From Chryseobacterium sp. JJR-5R (GTDB taxonomy: Bacteria > Bacteroidota > Bacteroidia > Flavobacteriales > Weeksellaceae): 64,000 bases of DNA. A program made the position numbers and the translations under genes. The notes beneath the pieces were generated by a model. That model made no database searches, was not told the origin of the DNA, and was given only the letters and a program-made list of their open reading frames with translations. Positions 52,416-61,102 of the stretch are shown here, piece after piece; position 1 is the stretch's first letter, and each line of letters opens with the position of its first letter. Location: assembly GCF_034047335.1 (NCBI RefSeq), contig NZ_CP139138.1:1-64000 (forward strand), written 5' to 3'.

Positions 52416-52976
52416 ATGCTAATTGGATATGCAAGAGTTAGTAAGTTCGAACAAAATCTGGATTTGCAAACTGATGCCTTAAAGAATTTGGGAATCGAAA
52501 AAATTTTTGTGGACAAAGTTAGTGGTGTTAAATCGGAAAAGCCACAACTCAACGATTTGTTAAAATTTATACGGAAGGGTGATACATTAACTGTTTGGAG
52601 ATTAGATAGAATTGGGAGAACAACGGTTGGATTAATTCAATTTGTAACAGAGTTAAATGAAAAAGGAATATATTTTAAATCTATTTCAGAGAACATTGAT
52701 ACAAGTTCTGCAAGTGGGAAATTAATTTTCCAAATATTTTGCGTTTTAGCAGAACATGAGAGAAATGTTTTAATTGAAAGAACAAACGCAGGTTTGAAGT
52801 CAGCCAGAGCAAGAGGTAAAAAGGGAGGAAGACCAAAGGGGCTAACTGAAAAGTACAAGAAAATTACATCAGTAGTCAAAACTTTATATGATGCAAAGGA
52901 ACTCCCGGTAGAAGAAATTATGAAAACTTTTAATATCGCAAGTAAAGCTACATTTTACAAAATTATTAAATCTTAA
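52416..52976 (+). CDS. Serine recombinase (resolvase/invertase family)
   Basis: 186 residues. Starts MLIGYARVSKFEQN with catalytic S9; arginines R62, R65 and R68 in WRLDRIGRT complete the active site; ASGKLIFQIFCVLAEHERN and the KGGRPKG hinge lead to a C-terminal HTH (VEEIMKTFNIASKATFYKI). Complete small resolvase/invertase of normal length. It is followed 18 bp later by the DprA-like gene in the same direction and stands at the left end of the cassette-like array, so it may mobilise or shuffle it. Confidence 0.9.
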   Translation: MLIGYARVSKFEQNLDLQTDALKNLGIEKIFVDKVSGVKSEKPQLNDLLKFIRKGDTLTVWRLDRIGRTTVGLIQFVTELNEKGIYFKSISENIDTSSASGKLIFQIFCVLAEHERNVLIERTNAGLKSARARGKKGGRPKGLTEKYKKITSVVKTLYDAKELPVEEIMKTFNIASKATFYKIIKS

Positions 52977-52994
52977 ATAGCATAAATTAAAATA

Positions 52995-53666
52995 ATGAAA
53001 GAATCTTTTGATTATTTGGCCAGTTTAACTGAAATCGAAAAAAAGAATAGCCCTAAATCTTTCTTTTATGAAGGAAAGTATTCTTTATTAGAAAGTGGAA
53101 GACGTGTATCAGTAGTAGGCTCACGAAAAATTTCTGAGTTGGGAATAAAGCGCGCTGAAAAGGTATCAAAATTTTTAGTAAATGCAGGTATTACTATTGT
53201 TAGCGGATTAGCAGAAGGAGTAGATACTATTGCTCATGAAACGGCGATAAAAGAAGGAGGAAATACTATAGCAGTTATAGGAACTCCATTAAACCAGTAT
53301 TATCCTAAGAAAAATAAACAGCTCCAAGATTTGATTGCAAAAGAACATTTACTAATTTCTCAATTTCCTGATTCTTTTCCAGTAACTCCAAAAAATTTTC
53401 CTATTCGCAATAGATTAATGGCTCTAATTAGCGATGCAACTATTATTATTGAAGCAAGTGAAAAAAGTGGAACTAAACATCAAGGTTGGGAAGCTTTACG
53501 ATTGGGACGAACTGTATTTATAATGGAAAACGTAATTAAAGACAGCTCAATTAGTTGGGCCCAAGAAATGATTAAATATGGAGCTGAAATATTAACAAAT
53601 GAGAATTTCAAAGATCTTCTTTTTGATCTTCCATTTTTAACAACTAAAGAAGAATATGAGTTTTGA
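52995..53666 (+). CDS. DprA-like SLOG-domain protein
   Basis: 223 residues. VVGSRKIS (residues 40-47), SGLAEGVDTIAH (70-81), FPIRNRLMALISDATIIIEA and SEKSGT...QGWEALRLGR follow the DprA Rossmann (SLOG) core, which in competence binds single-stranded DNA and loads RecA. The usual N-terminal SAM-like and C-terminal winged-helix domains are missing, so it is a core-only version. It may act in DNA processing or bind a nucleotide signal, as other SLOG proteins do. Overlaps the phosphoribosyltransferase gene by 11 bp. Confidence 0.8.
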   Translation: MKESFDYLASLTEIEKKNSPKSFFYEGKYSLLESGRRVSVVGSRKISELGIKRAEKVSKFLVNAGITIVSGLAEGVDTIAHETAIKEGGNTIAVIGTPLNQYYPKKNKQLQDLIAKEHLLISQFPDSFPVTPKNFPIRNRLMALISDATIIIEASEKSGTKHQGWEALRLGRTVFIMENVIKDSSISWAQEMIKYGAEILTNENFKDLLFDLPFLTTKEEYEF

Positions 53667-54267
53667 ATTTATGACTTTGCTGATATATACTCCAAGGGGT
53701 GATTCAGCAAATGCCCAAAAATCTAGAAGATTAGCAGGTGCATGTAAAAATGGCGAATTTCCATTTGCCCTCAAAATAGCGGATAAAATCGAGGAATTAA
53801 ATGCTGGAAATTATTTTGATAACTCTGTATTAGTACCAATTCCTAGAAGCACACCATTAGTTGCAGGCGCTGTATATCCGGCAAAAACTCTAGCTGAAGG
53901 TTTGCTCAAGTATGGTTTTGGGAACAGTCTCCAAAGTATTTTAAAAAGGACACAACCAATAAATAAATCTAGTAATAATTTTACAGCTGAAACTAGAAAT
54001 ACTGTGCAAACACACTTGGATAGCATGAAAGTAAGGCCATTATTGATTACAGAACCAACTATTGTTCTAATTGATGATATTCTAACGTTAGGTAGGACTG
54101 CAATGGCTTCAGCAATGAAATTACAAGATGTTTATCCAGATAAGGAAATTAAAATATTTTGTCCTTTTAGAACCAGAGGGTGGGAAGATAAAAATTTATT
54201 AGTTTCATTAGAAAGTGGATATATGAACCTCTCTAATGATGGAAATGGTGTAAGATTACCTGATTAA
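53656..54267 (+). CDS. Phosphoribosyltransferase-like protein (ComF-like)
   Basis: 203 residues. The PRPP-binding loop TIVLIDDILTLGRTA (residues 135-149) is complete, with the acidic pair and T-L-G-R-T, and VLVPIPRSTPLVAG upstream is typical of ComFC-like proteins. No zinc finger is present. The 11-bp overlap with the DprA-like gene mirrors the functional pairing of DprA and ComF in competence, but it could equally be a nucleotide-handling defence enzyme. Ends before a short AT-rich gap and the first array motif. Confidence 0.75.
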   Translation: MSFEFMTLLIYTPRGDSANAQKSRRLAGACKNGEFPFALKIADKIEELNAGNYFDNSVLVPIPRSTPLVAGAVYPAKTLAEGLLKYGFGNSLQSILKRTQPINKSSNNFTAETRNTVQTHLDSMKVRPLLITEPTIVLIDDILTLGRTAMASAMKLQDVYPDKEIKIFCPFRTRGWEDKNLLVSLESGYMNLSNDGNGVRLPD

Positions 54268-54379
54268 TTATAAATGTTCCTAACTTTAGTTTTTCATTCC
54301 AGAAATCCACGGATCGGTAAATATATAATATATATTCACCTTTTAAGAAAAGTAAAACCCTAAACTTACAAAACGAAAT

Positions 54380-54694
54380 ATGAAAAATGTAAAATTTAAT
54401 CTGAGCAAAATTCTTACATACATTAATGACAAAATTGATGGGCAAATAAAAGTTGAATTACTATTTGATGATTCTTCCATCGCTTTTCGTATGGGTGGAG
54501 TAATGTATTTTTGTGATCATGAAAAATTTCGAGAAGTTTTAGAAGTTAATGAATTCCAATATAATAATTCTGATATTGAAGATTCAGATGTCGAATTATT
54601 AGCTAAGCACATAATTAATCAATTATTTGCCTCAAGTGGAATTAAATGTTATCCAGAAGTAAAAACACTTCTATCTGACCTAAATCAAAATTAA
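54380..54694 (+). CDS. Array gene: small unknown protein
   Basis: 104 residues, acidic, soluble (YINDKIDGQIKVELLFDD; EDSDVELLAKHIINQLF). First gene of the array; a degenerate motif copy (54362-54377) directly precedes its ATG, and the next copy starts at its stop codon. No family recognised; small acidic single-domain proteins of this kind are common among immunity proteins. Confidence 0.55.
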   Translation: MKNVKFNLSKILTYINDKIDGQIKVELLFDDSSIAFRMGGVMYFCDHEKFREVLEVNEFQYNNSDIEDSDVELLAKHIINQLFASSGIKCYPEVKTLLSDLNQN

Positions 54695-54754
54695 TCTCAA
54701 AAAATCACACAAATGAAGAGATCAAAAATATGACGGTTAATAAATAGTAAAAAT

Positions 54755-55120
54755 ATGGATCAACAAAGTATGAACAATCATAATGGTCAATTTGAACACA
54801 ATTTTTTTGTTGTTATTGAAGCAGATACTCATGACACCTGTTTGAAATTTGCAGCATATATTAAAAAAGCAATAGACCCTTGGTTTTTACAAACGGAGAA
54901 TATCGTCGAGCATAAATCAGCTCGAAAAGGAGATGTTTTGAGACGAGATATATCAGTGAGGCATATTGCATTTGCTAACGATATTATTATCTTCAATGAA
55001 ATGCTCCGGACGCTAATATGGAATTATAATTTACATTTTCATGTAAAAATACATATCGATGACAGGGGTACGTTACCCAAGGATAGTAGAAAAGCAATAA
55101 AAAAAATTAATTTACATTAA
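54755..55120 (+). CDS. Array gene: small unknown protein
   Basis: 121 residues, soluble, mixed alpha/beta (FFVVIEADTHDTCLKFAAYI; FHVKIHIDDRGTLPKD). No family recognised. The motif copy at 54693 and a short AT-rich stretch lie upstream. The start at 54755 precedes a second ATG six codons later. Confidence 0.5.
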   Translation: MDQQSMNNHNGQFEHNFFVVIEADTHDTCLKFAAYIKKAIDPWFLQTENIVEHKSARKGDVLRRDISVRHIAFANDIIIFNEMLRTLIWNYNLHFHVKIHIDDRGTLPKDSRKAIKKINLH

Positions 55121-55148
55121 AGTTTCACAAAATGGTAAAACACTATAC

Positions 55149-55484
55149 ATGCAAAGTTTACTCATTATTTTGATTCCATATTTATTAGGAATTCTGACCC
55201 AAAGAATTATTAATTATTATATTACTAAAAGAGAAAATGCAAAAGCTTTAATAGATTTAAAGAGACTGCAAGAACGTATGGAAGCAAATATCAAACAGGT
55301 TACTACAAGTACATTCGATGGAATAATCACATTAATTACGGGAGAAAAAATTGAAAGTGAATTTTTTCATCGGCTTTCGGATGATGTTTTTGTTGATAGA
55401 AAAAATAATTCTGAATACCTTCGGGATAAAATTGTGTGTATAAAATATATTGAAGATAGAAGAAAGTCTAATCTCAAAAAATGA
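55149..55484 (+). CDS. Array gene: membrane-anchored small protein
   Basis: 111 residues: N-terminal membrane helix (MQSLLIILIPYLLGILTQRI) then a charged helical domain. Its final codons contain the motif copy at 55470, so here the repeat is partly coding. No family recognised. May be a membrane partner of the SLATT-CD-NTase pair that follows. Confidence 0.5.
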   Translation: MQSLLIILIPYLLGILTQRIINYYITKRENAKALIDLKRLQERMEANIKQVTTSTFDGIITLITGEKIESEFFHRLSDDVFVDRKNNSEYLRDKIVCIKYIEDRRKSNLKK

Positions 55485-55503
55485 TCATCCAATAAAAATT
55501 AAC
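55470..55503 (+). repeat. Extended 34-bp junction repeat, copy 1
   Basis: 34 bp beginning AATCTCAAAAAATGAT and ending AAAAATTAAC, identical to 58017-58050 except for one T/C difference. Leads directly into the SLATT start codon. Confidence 0.9.
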
Positions 55504-56025
55504 ATGGAAAATTTATTACAGCTTGTAAGACAAAACAAAACCGACGTAATGTATGGGAAAAAACGACATTTTAATGCTGCTGACCGAAAACAAAATTATC
55601 ACTGGTATTTAGGTGTACCGCTAATAATTGGAAATCTACTGTCTGCTTCAATCCTTTGGTACGTTTTAAAACAAGATATACAAGACTCATGGAAGTATAT
55701 TCCTCTGTTTTTATCACTAATCTTAGCAATAGGATCATCACTTCAAACATTTTTTAATTTTGAAAAAAAGATAGAAGGTCATAAAAGGATAGGGAATAAA
55801 TATTTAGCTATAATGAAACGATGCCAAAGACTTGAATCGTATATTTTACAGAATGATCTGGAGAATAATGTAATTATTAAAGATATAGAAGATATTGCTG
55901 CAGAAACTGATAAAGTAAATGTTGAAGCTGAAGCCTTCCTTACAAGCAAAGCTGATTTCGAAAAGGCGAGGAAAGGTTTTAAAGAAGGCGAAGAATCCTA
56001 TACAAACGAAGAATTACAGGCATAA
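55504..56025 (+). CDS. SLATT-domain membrane effector (CBASS-like)
   Basis: 173 residues from ATG 55504, right after the 34-bp junction repeat; the longer frame from 55450 is rejected. Two closely spaced membrane helices (about residues 35-55 and 65-84) followed by a long cytoplasmic helix (KIEGHKRIGNKYLAIMKRCQ) are the hallmark of SLATT domains, predicted pore-forming effectors of nucleotide-signal defence systems. The stop codon overlaps the start of the CD-NTase gene (TAATG), so the two are translated together. The soluble tail is acidic. Confidence 0.8.
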   Translation: MENLLQLVRQNKTDVMYGKKRHFNAADRKQNYHWYLGVPLIIGNLLSASILWYVLKQDIQDSWKYIPLFLSLILAIGSSLQTFFNFEKKIEGHKRIGNKYLAIMKRCQRLESYILQNDLENNVIIKDIEDIAAETDKVNVEAEAFLTSKADFEKARKGFKEGEESYTNEELQA

Positions 56026-56834
56026 TGGCAGCATCAATTGAAAACTATTTAAAAGATTTAGCTAAGAAATACTATCTGAAAAATGATTCTGAAGAAGTAA
56101 GAAAAATTAATATATCGGTACAAACTCTTTTTACAAACTTAGATTCATATTTTAAAAATAATCAAATCAAGAAAAAATTTGTCTTTGGGTCCTACGATAG
56201 AGATACGATCTTACCTCGAAAATACGATAGCAAGTCAGATGTGGATGTAATGATTATATTTAATCATACTTCATATGAAAGAACTCCTGAAACTTATAGA
56301 AAATGGTTAAGTGATTTTGCAAATTTATACTATGCAAATCGTTATAATTCTAAAGTTACAAAAACATTTCCTACTGTTACCGTCGAGTTAAATCATATAA
56401 AATATGACCTTGTCCCTGCAAAAGAAGTACAAAGTTTATACTCTGATTATTTATATATCCCAAGTTCAGGCGGCGATTGGGTAACTACAGATCCAAATGA
56501 TATAAAAACAAAGTTAGTTAGAGCCAACACAACCTATAATGGAATAATTCGACCAATTATACGATTGTTTAAAGCCTGGAATAGTAATAATTTGTATCCT
56601 TTTGATTCCTATAATTTAGAATCAAAATTATTAAGTATCAACTATTTTGGGGATAATGTTCAAACTGGTTTCTTCTATGCGGTAAAATCATTATCGTTAC
56701 CATTATTTGCCGCTGAATGGAAAAAAGAGAAATTAGAGAAGTTAAAAAAGGTATGCGCAGAAGCTGAGAACTATCTTTTATTGGATATGCCAGCGTCTGC
56801 AAAATTTGAATTACATAAAATTTTACCTGACTAA
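56025..56834 (+). CDS. CD-NTase (SMODS-type cyclic nucleotide synthase)
   Basis: 269 residues. The polymerase-beta fold motif is present: G55-S56 in FVFGSYDRDT, D72-x-D74 in KSDVDVMIIF and a third acidic residue D128 in IKYDLVP. These are the metal ligands of CBASS synthases, which make cyclic di- or trinucleotides on phage infection. The effector is the SLATT protein encoded upstream with overlapping codons. No Cap2/Cap3 or HORMA/TRIP13 genes are beside it, so this is a minimal two-gene system. Confidence 0.85.
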   Translation: MAASIENYLKDLAKKYYLKNDSEEVRKINISVQTLFTNLDSYFKNNQIKKKFVFGSYDRDTILPRKYDSKSDVDVMIIFNHTSYERTPETYRKWLSDFANLYYANRYNSKVTKTFPTVTVELNHIKYDLVPAKEVQSLYSDYLYIPSSGGDWVTTDPNDIKTKLVRANTTYNGIIRPIIRLFKAWNSNNLYPFDSYNLESKLLSINYFGDNVQTGFFYAVKSLSLPLFAAEWKKEKLEKLKKVCAEAENYLLLDMPASAKFELHKILPD

Positions 56835-56893
56835 AAATAATCAAATACTAAATTAATCTCAAAAAAACGATTTAAAAAAAATAATAAAACAAC

Positions 56894-57148
56894 ATGGAAG
56901 AATTAAATGAATTGAAGCGATTAATTGCTATTTCTTACGGAACAGAAGATAAAATTTTTGCGCTGCATTATTATGACAGGAAACAAGCTCAAGATGCACT
57001 TTTCGAAGCTTTTAGAATCCGAGTAGGTTTTCAAGGCTATGTTAACCTACACAGAGAATTTTTGTTAAGTGAAGGAGTACCTCAGGATCATATTCAAGAA
57101 CAACTCAAGTTAGTAAAAGACCTTGCACGTTATTTTACAGAAGATTAA
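56894..57148 (+). CDS. Array gene: small unknown protein
   Basis: 84 residues, helical and soluble (RKQAQDALFEAFRIRVGFQG; DHIQEQLKLVKDLARYF). Flanked by motif copies 56855 and 57160. No family recognised. Confidence 0.5.
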   Translation: MEELNELKRLIAISYGTEDKIFALHYYDRKQAQDALFEAFRIRVGFQGYVNLHREFLLSEGVPQDHIQEQLKLVKDLARYFTED

Positions 57149-57188
57149 ACATTTAAAAAAATCTTAAAAAACGATAAAAATTAACACT

Positions 57189-57533
57189 ATGGCACTAGAT
57201 AATTTTTTTAAAATAAATTTTCCTTATGGAATAAAATCAAATTCAAAAGGAGAATGGACAGCTTTTAACAGAGAATATAAGCCTTTGGGATATACCGACA
57301 GTTTAAAAGAAATTCCAGAAAAAGATTTTATATACTGTAAGTATAAGAATTTAACAGAAACTATTCTAAATAAGTTGGGAGATACCAATGGAGGAGTAGA
57401 GAAAGAAAATAATAAAATTGTTAAAGTATTTTTTTACAATGATTCTACAAATCCTTCAAATTCCACCAGCAAAGAACTATATAGAAAATATTTTGAAAAA
57501 CTCGAAATTTTGTCAAAACTAAAAGTATTATAA
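57189..57533 (+). CDS. Array gene: small unknown protein
   Basis: 114 residues, soluble, aromatic and Lys/Asn-rich (KINFPYGIKSNSKGEWTAFN). The ATG follows the motif copy 57160 and its ATTAAC extension. Composition resembles cytoplasmic immunity proteins, but no family is recognised. Confidence 0.5.
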   Translation: MALDNFFKINFPYGIKSNSKGEWTAFNREYKPLGYTDSLKEIPEKDFIYCKYKNLTETILNKLGDTNGGVEKENNKIVKVFFYNDSTNPSNSTSKELYRKYFEKLEILSKLKVL

Positions 57534-57598
57534 TAATCTTCCTCCCAGATAAATCTCAAAAAACGATAAAACATTTTATTTTTGATCAAATTAAATCC

Positions 57599-57994
57599 AT
57601 GAAAAAACTTTTATTTATCCTCATATTTCTTCCAATAGTTACTTTTGCACAGACTGAATGGAAATATGTAGCAACGACAAATTCTGAAGATAATTACTAT
57701 ATAAAAGATATTATTGAGGATAATTATGGAATGCTATCTGTCTGGGTTAAGATACAAAAATCTGAAAAAAAAGAGTATTTCAAGGGACAGAAATATTATA
57801 GACCTTCAGATCTTGTTCTTACAAAATGGACTATAGATTGCCAAAATAAAACTACTAAAACACAAACAATGGTTGTTTATGATTTAAAAGGCAAAGTTCG
57901 ACATTCTTCTAATGGTCCTTTTGAAGAAAGCTATATTATTCCTGATTCTGTTGCGGAAAAGGTTATGACTGCAGCTTGTAGAAAAGTTGATTAA
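57599..57994 (+). CDS. Array gene: exported surface-adhesin-E-like protein
   Basis: 131 residues with a signal peptide (MKKLLFILIFLPIVTFAQ). TEWKYVATTNSEDNYYIKD and LSVWVKIQKSEKKEY, with a later WTIDCQNKT...C pair, follow the compact beta pattern of adhesin-E-like exported proteins. Two Cys residues could form a disulphide. In this context it could be a periplasmic immunity or inhibitor protein. Confidence 0.55.
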   Translation: MKKLLFILIFLPIVTFAQTEWKYVATTNSEDNYYIKDIIEDNYGMLSVWVKIQKSEKKEYFKGQKYYRPSDLVLTKWTIDCQNKTTKTQTMVVYDLKGKVRHSSNGPFEESYIIPDSVAEKVMTAACRKVD

Positions 57995-58016
57995 AGTAGT
58001 TATCCTTTGCAAAATA

Positions 58017-58050
58017 AATCTCAAAAAACGATCATCCAATAAAAATTAAC
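58017..58050 (+). repeat. Extended 34-bp junction repeat, copy 2
   Basis: One mismatch to 55470-55503 over 34 bp, but followed by CTGG where the other copy has ATGG, so no gene starts here. Leads into non-coding DNA, as if a cassette had been lost or replaced. Confidence 0.9.
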
Positions 58051-58223
58051 CTGGATAAATATAATCAGCTGATCAGCATCAGGAATTTAGTTCTGGATAT
58101 ATCCGGAACGATGGGAGTTCCTGAAGGAAGTAAGCCGGTAATGCAACCAGCTGATCAGTCCTGAGAGATTGAATCCGGATAGATTCAGGACGATGGCCAT
58201 ACTAACACTTTTCACCGCTTCCG
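58051..58223. repeat. GC-richer non-coding block, relative of 6873-7048
   Basis: No gene. AGTTCCTGAAGG at 58116-58127 is identical to 7002-7013 and the next ~35 bp remain similar; GAGATTGAATCC...ACGATGG at 58165-58196 resembles 6938-6965. It interrupts the array between junction repeats 58017 and 58257. Confidence 0.45.
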
Positions 58224-58282
58224 GAGTTCAATTGCAGAAAATAAAAATCAAAAACGAATCTTAAAAAACGAAAAAATTTACA

Positions 58283-59308
58283 ATGATTAGATATATTGAA
58301 GATGAAGCTATTAATGTTTTAAATATTCCCACATTAACCAGCTTTCGCAAGGCGAATTTAGAATATATAAGTAGTAAAAAAGATGCTCAAAAAAAAGACA
58401 TTTTTTATAAAAGCTTAAAACTATTTTTTGAATGGTACATATCCTATTGTGATTCCAGTATAAAAAAAAACTATTCTAATGAAAATATTGCAGAAACAAT
58501 ATTTTCGTTAAAATTAAAAAATAAACGCCATTGGCAGGAGTACCTTATTAAAAGTTTATATGTATCTAGAGATTATGTAAAGCATTTAAATGATAAAATT
58601 ACAAAAAATAACATTTCAATATATGAACATACTCTGTCTAGTTTGACAACCGATTTAGAGTGGTTAATTGCTCAATATGAAGTACATTGTAAGAAAACAG
58701 TAGCAAATATTTCGGTTAATAGTGGAAGGAGAACTGATTTGAATCCAACTGACATATTTTCTGCTGCCAGAACTCTTTTTTTTATCGAAGAGTATACAGA
58801 CATTGGAGATTTATACCTGAGAGATTTGAAACCAGCTGTTATGTTCCAAATAAGGCAGCTACTAGAAATTTTTGGAAGAAATATCCTTGGTTATTTTTCT
58901 ATAACAGAAAATGACCAGCCCGTAAAAAAGTTCACTCAAATTGCATGGGAGTTTATAAATGAAGAATGTAAAAAAGATAATCCACGTATAGAATTACCGT
59001 TTAGAATTGGAATTATTAATTCATTGAATATTTGGGCAAATGATTTCGTACATACCACTTATATTCACAATAGCTATATACAGTATTTTGCTCTAAAAAC
59101 ATTAAGTGGTTTATTCTCATCAACAACGCAAGGTATAATTGTCTATAACGGCAAAAAAATTCAAAAATTTGACATTGCAGATATTACTATTTCTAACTAT
59201 AATTCATTAAAAACTGATTTTAAAGAGTTCCTATTGTTACGAAAGCCAGGTATTGATATAGATTGGATGCCAATAGATAAAGTTGGAGCTTATATATTAA
59301 GTGAATAA
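58283..59308 (+). CDS. Array gene: large helical protein, unknown
   Basis: 341 residues, all helical, no signal or membrane span. Blocks such as MFQIRQLLEIFGRNILGYF and SLNIWANDFVHTTYIHN have the flavour of HEPN or abortive-infection proteins, but no clear R-x4-6-H pair is present. Upstream motif copy 58257 lies 10 bp before the ATG, copy 59323 after the stop. Function unknown; a defence role is only suggested by context. Confidence 0.5.
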   Translation: MIRYIEDEAINVLNIPTLTSFRKANLEYISSKKDAQKKDIFYKSLKLFFEWYISYCDSSIKKNYSNENIAETIFSLKLKNKRHWQEYLIKSLYVSRDYVKHLNDKITKNNISIYEHTLSSLTTDLEWLIAQYEVHCKKTVANISVNSGRRTDLNPTDIFSAARTLFFIEEYTDIGDLYLRDLKPAVMFQIRQLLEIFGRNILGYFSITENDQPVKKFTQIAWEFINEECKKDNPRIELPFRIGIINSLNIWANDFVHTTYIHNSYIQYFALKTLSGLFSSTTQGIIVYNGKKIQKFDIADITISNYNSLKTDFKEFLLLRKPGIDIDWMPIDKVGAYILSE

Positions 59309-59391
59309 AGTTTATAGTAGTTAATCTTGCAAAACGATAATATAGTGGAAAATTTTAATATAATAAATAATCTAATAATTTGAATTTAATA

Positions 59392-59823
59392 ATGAAACTA
59401 ACTTATATTTTATTTGCAATTACTTTTCTTAGTTGTAAAAATGAAAGGCGTATTGATTATTATAAATCTATTTCTAAAGATAAGAAGGATACTGCTGTGC
59501 TTAATATAACTATTGAGAAGAGTTCATTTTTCGGAAAATATCAAATTAAGCATCATGATAATACAAAAGATAGCGGTACTATAACTGGATCAATATTCGG
59601 AGATACATTAAAAGGCCGATACACTTACATATCAAGGGATAATATAAAAACTGTTGATCCAATAGCGTTCTTAAATGTCGGGAAAAAATTGAAATTAGGA
59701 AATGGAGATCCTGCATCATATATGTCAATACCTTATTATATGGATGGTACAATTTATTTCAACGATTCTCTATTGCAGTTTCAACCTATTAAATTAAAAG
59801 AGTATAATATGTTAAATAAATAG
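59392..59823 (+). CDS. Array gene: small lipoprotein
   Basis: 143 residues from ATG 59392 (MKLTYILFAITFLSC|KNE, lipobox); the TTG at 59380 is rejected. The mature part is a beta-rich domain with DTLKGRYTYISRD. Small lipoproteins of this kind include periplasmic immunity proteins. No family recognised. Confidence 0.55.
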   Translation: MKLTYILFAITFLSCKNERRIDYYKSISKDKKDTAVLNITIEKSSFFGKYQIKHHDNTKDSGTITGSIFGDTLKGRYTYISRDNIKTVDPIAFLNVGKKLKLGNGDPASYMSIPYYMDGTIYFNDSLLQFQPIKLKEYNMLNK

Positions 59824-59938
59824 GATTCTCCAAAAAACAAAAACGATCAAAAATATTAATTTTAACATTAGAGAAAAATAAAATCTCAAAAAACTATCTA
59901 CTTCCAATTAATAATTTAAATATAGCCATCAAAAACTC

Positions 59939-61027
59939 ATGAGATTCGAGGAACTTTTAAAAGACAAAATTTTTGAACTGCCATTAAATCAAACTACAAA
60001 CGATAATTTTAAAACATTTATTATTAATAAACTAAACCTATTTTTAGAAAAGGTTAACAATTTAGATCCAGGACCAATTCATGTTGAAAAAAATTATATT
60101 TCATCGAATTTTGTAAAAGAAGTTCAAAGAAAAGTTGTTGAAAATCTTATACTCTGTTTTGAAGATTACTATAATGGAAATCCTTTCAAGGCTTATGAAA
60201 AACTTCATACGGTCTTTCGTAATGATTTTAAAGATTTATATGCAATTATTAATCAAAAGGAATATGAAGTAAATGAAAGCTTTTTCAGAATTAGATTAAG
60301 CGATAAAAACTATCTGTATAAAAAGTCAGAAATGTTTCATATCCCATTTGAGCTAAGAAATAAGGTCTCAACACAAAGATTCAGCATACCAGGATTTCCT
60401 AGCTTATATTTAGGAAGAACTGTTTATATATGTTGGGAAGAATTAAATCGTCCCTCAATAGATAAAATCCAGGCTATAAAATTTAAAAGTATAAAAAGAA
60501 TTAAATTACTTGATCTAACTCCGCCTTCTAAAGATTGTACAGATATTGATGAGTTATACCGATTTTTTATGACTTTTCCAATAATAATGTGTTGTAGTGT
60601 AAAAGTCAAAGATCCGTCAGATACATTCAAACCTGAATATATAATCCCACAATTACTTTTGCAGTGGATAAGAAATAATGATAGACTAGATGGAATACAA
60701 TATAAATCAACACATATCACATCAAGAGTGTTTAATGATAATACTGAACTAATAAATATTGTTTTGCCCGTTAAGACAAGCGAAGACAATGGGATATGTA
60801 ATCGACTTACATCATATTTTGAGAGTACAGAAGTTGTCTCCTGGAATTTGTACGAATTTGCAATGGGTGGGCAAATTTTTCTTTATGGTGATATGGATGC
60901 TCAAATTGTAAATAAAAAAATTCCAAACCTAGAAATTATAGATGGCAAAAAATATCCATATTTTTATTCTACATTAGGAAGATTGGAATATTATTTAGAG
61001 ATTAGTCAAACAGCACCGATGTTATAA
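59939..61027 (+). CDS. Array gene: RES-domain protein
   Basis: 362 residues. The RES region begins around residue 115: R117/R119 in FFRIRLSD, then EMFHIPFELR, and QRFSIPGFPSLYLGRTVYI followed by CWEE. The H-x-P-F...QRF(S)xPGxPxLYLG pattern is characteristic of RES (ADP-ribosyltransferase-like, NAD-consuming) toxins. An N-terminal ~110-residue helical extension precedes it. The usual Xre-type antitoxin is not adjacent, so it is either an antitoxin-less defence effector or regulated otherwise. Confidence 0.75.
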   Translation: MRFEELLKDKIFELPLNQTTNDNFKTFIINKLNLFLEKVNNLDPGPIHVEKNYISSNFVKEVQRKVVENLILCFEDYYNGNPFKAYEKLHTVFRNDFKDLYAIINQKEYEVNESFFRIRLSDKNYLYKKSEMFHIPFELRNKVSTQRFSIPGFPSLYLGRTVYICWEELNRPSIDKIQAIKFKSIKRIKLLDLTPPSKDCTDIDELYRFFMTFPIIMCCSVKVKDPSDTFKPEYIIPQLLLQWIRNNDRLDGIQYKSTHITSRVFNDNTELINIVLPVKTSEDNGICNRLTSYFESTEVVSWNLYEFAMGGQIFLYGDMDAQIVNKKIPNLEIIDGKKYPYFYSTLGRLEYYLEISQTAPML

Positions 61028-61102
61028 TTGGTCTCAAAAAACGATGGATTCTTAGGTAATTGGAAAAAACTTGAAATAAACTCTTTATAAAATCTTGAAA
61101 CG

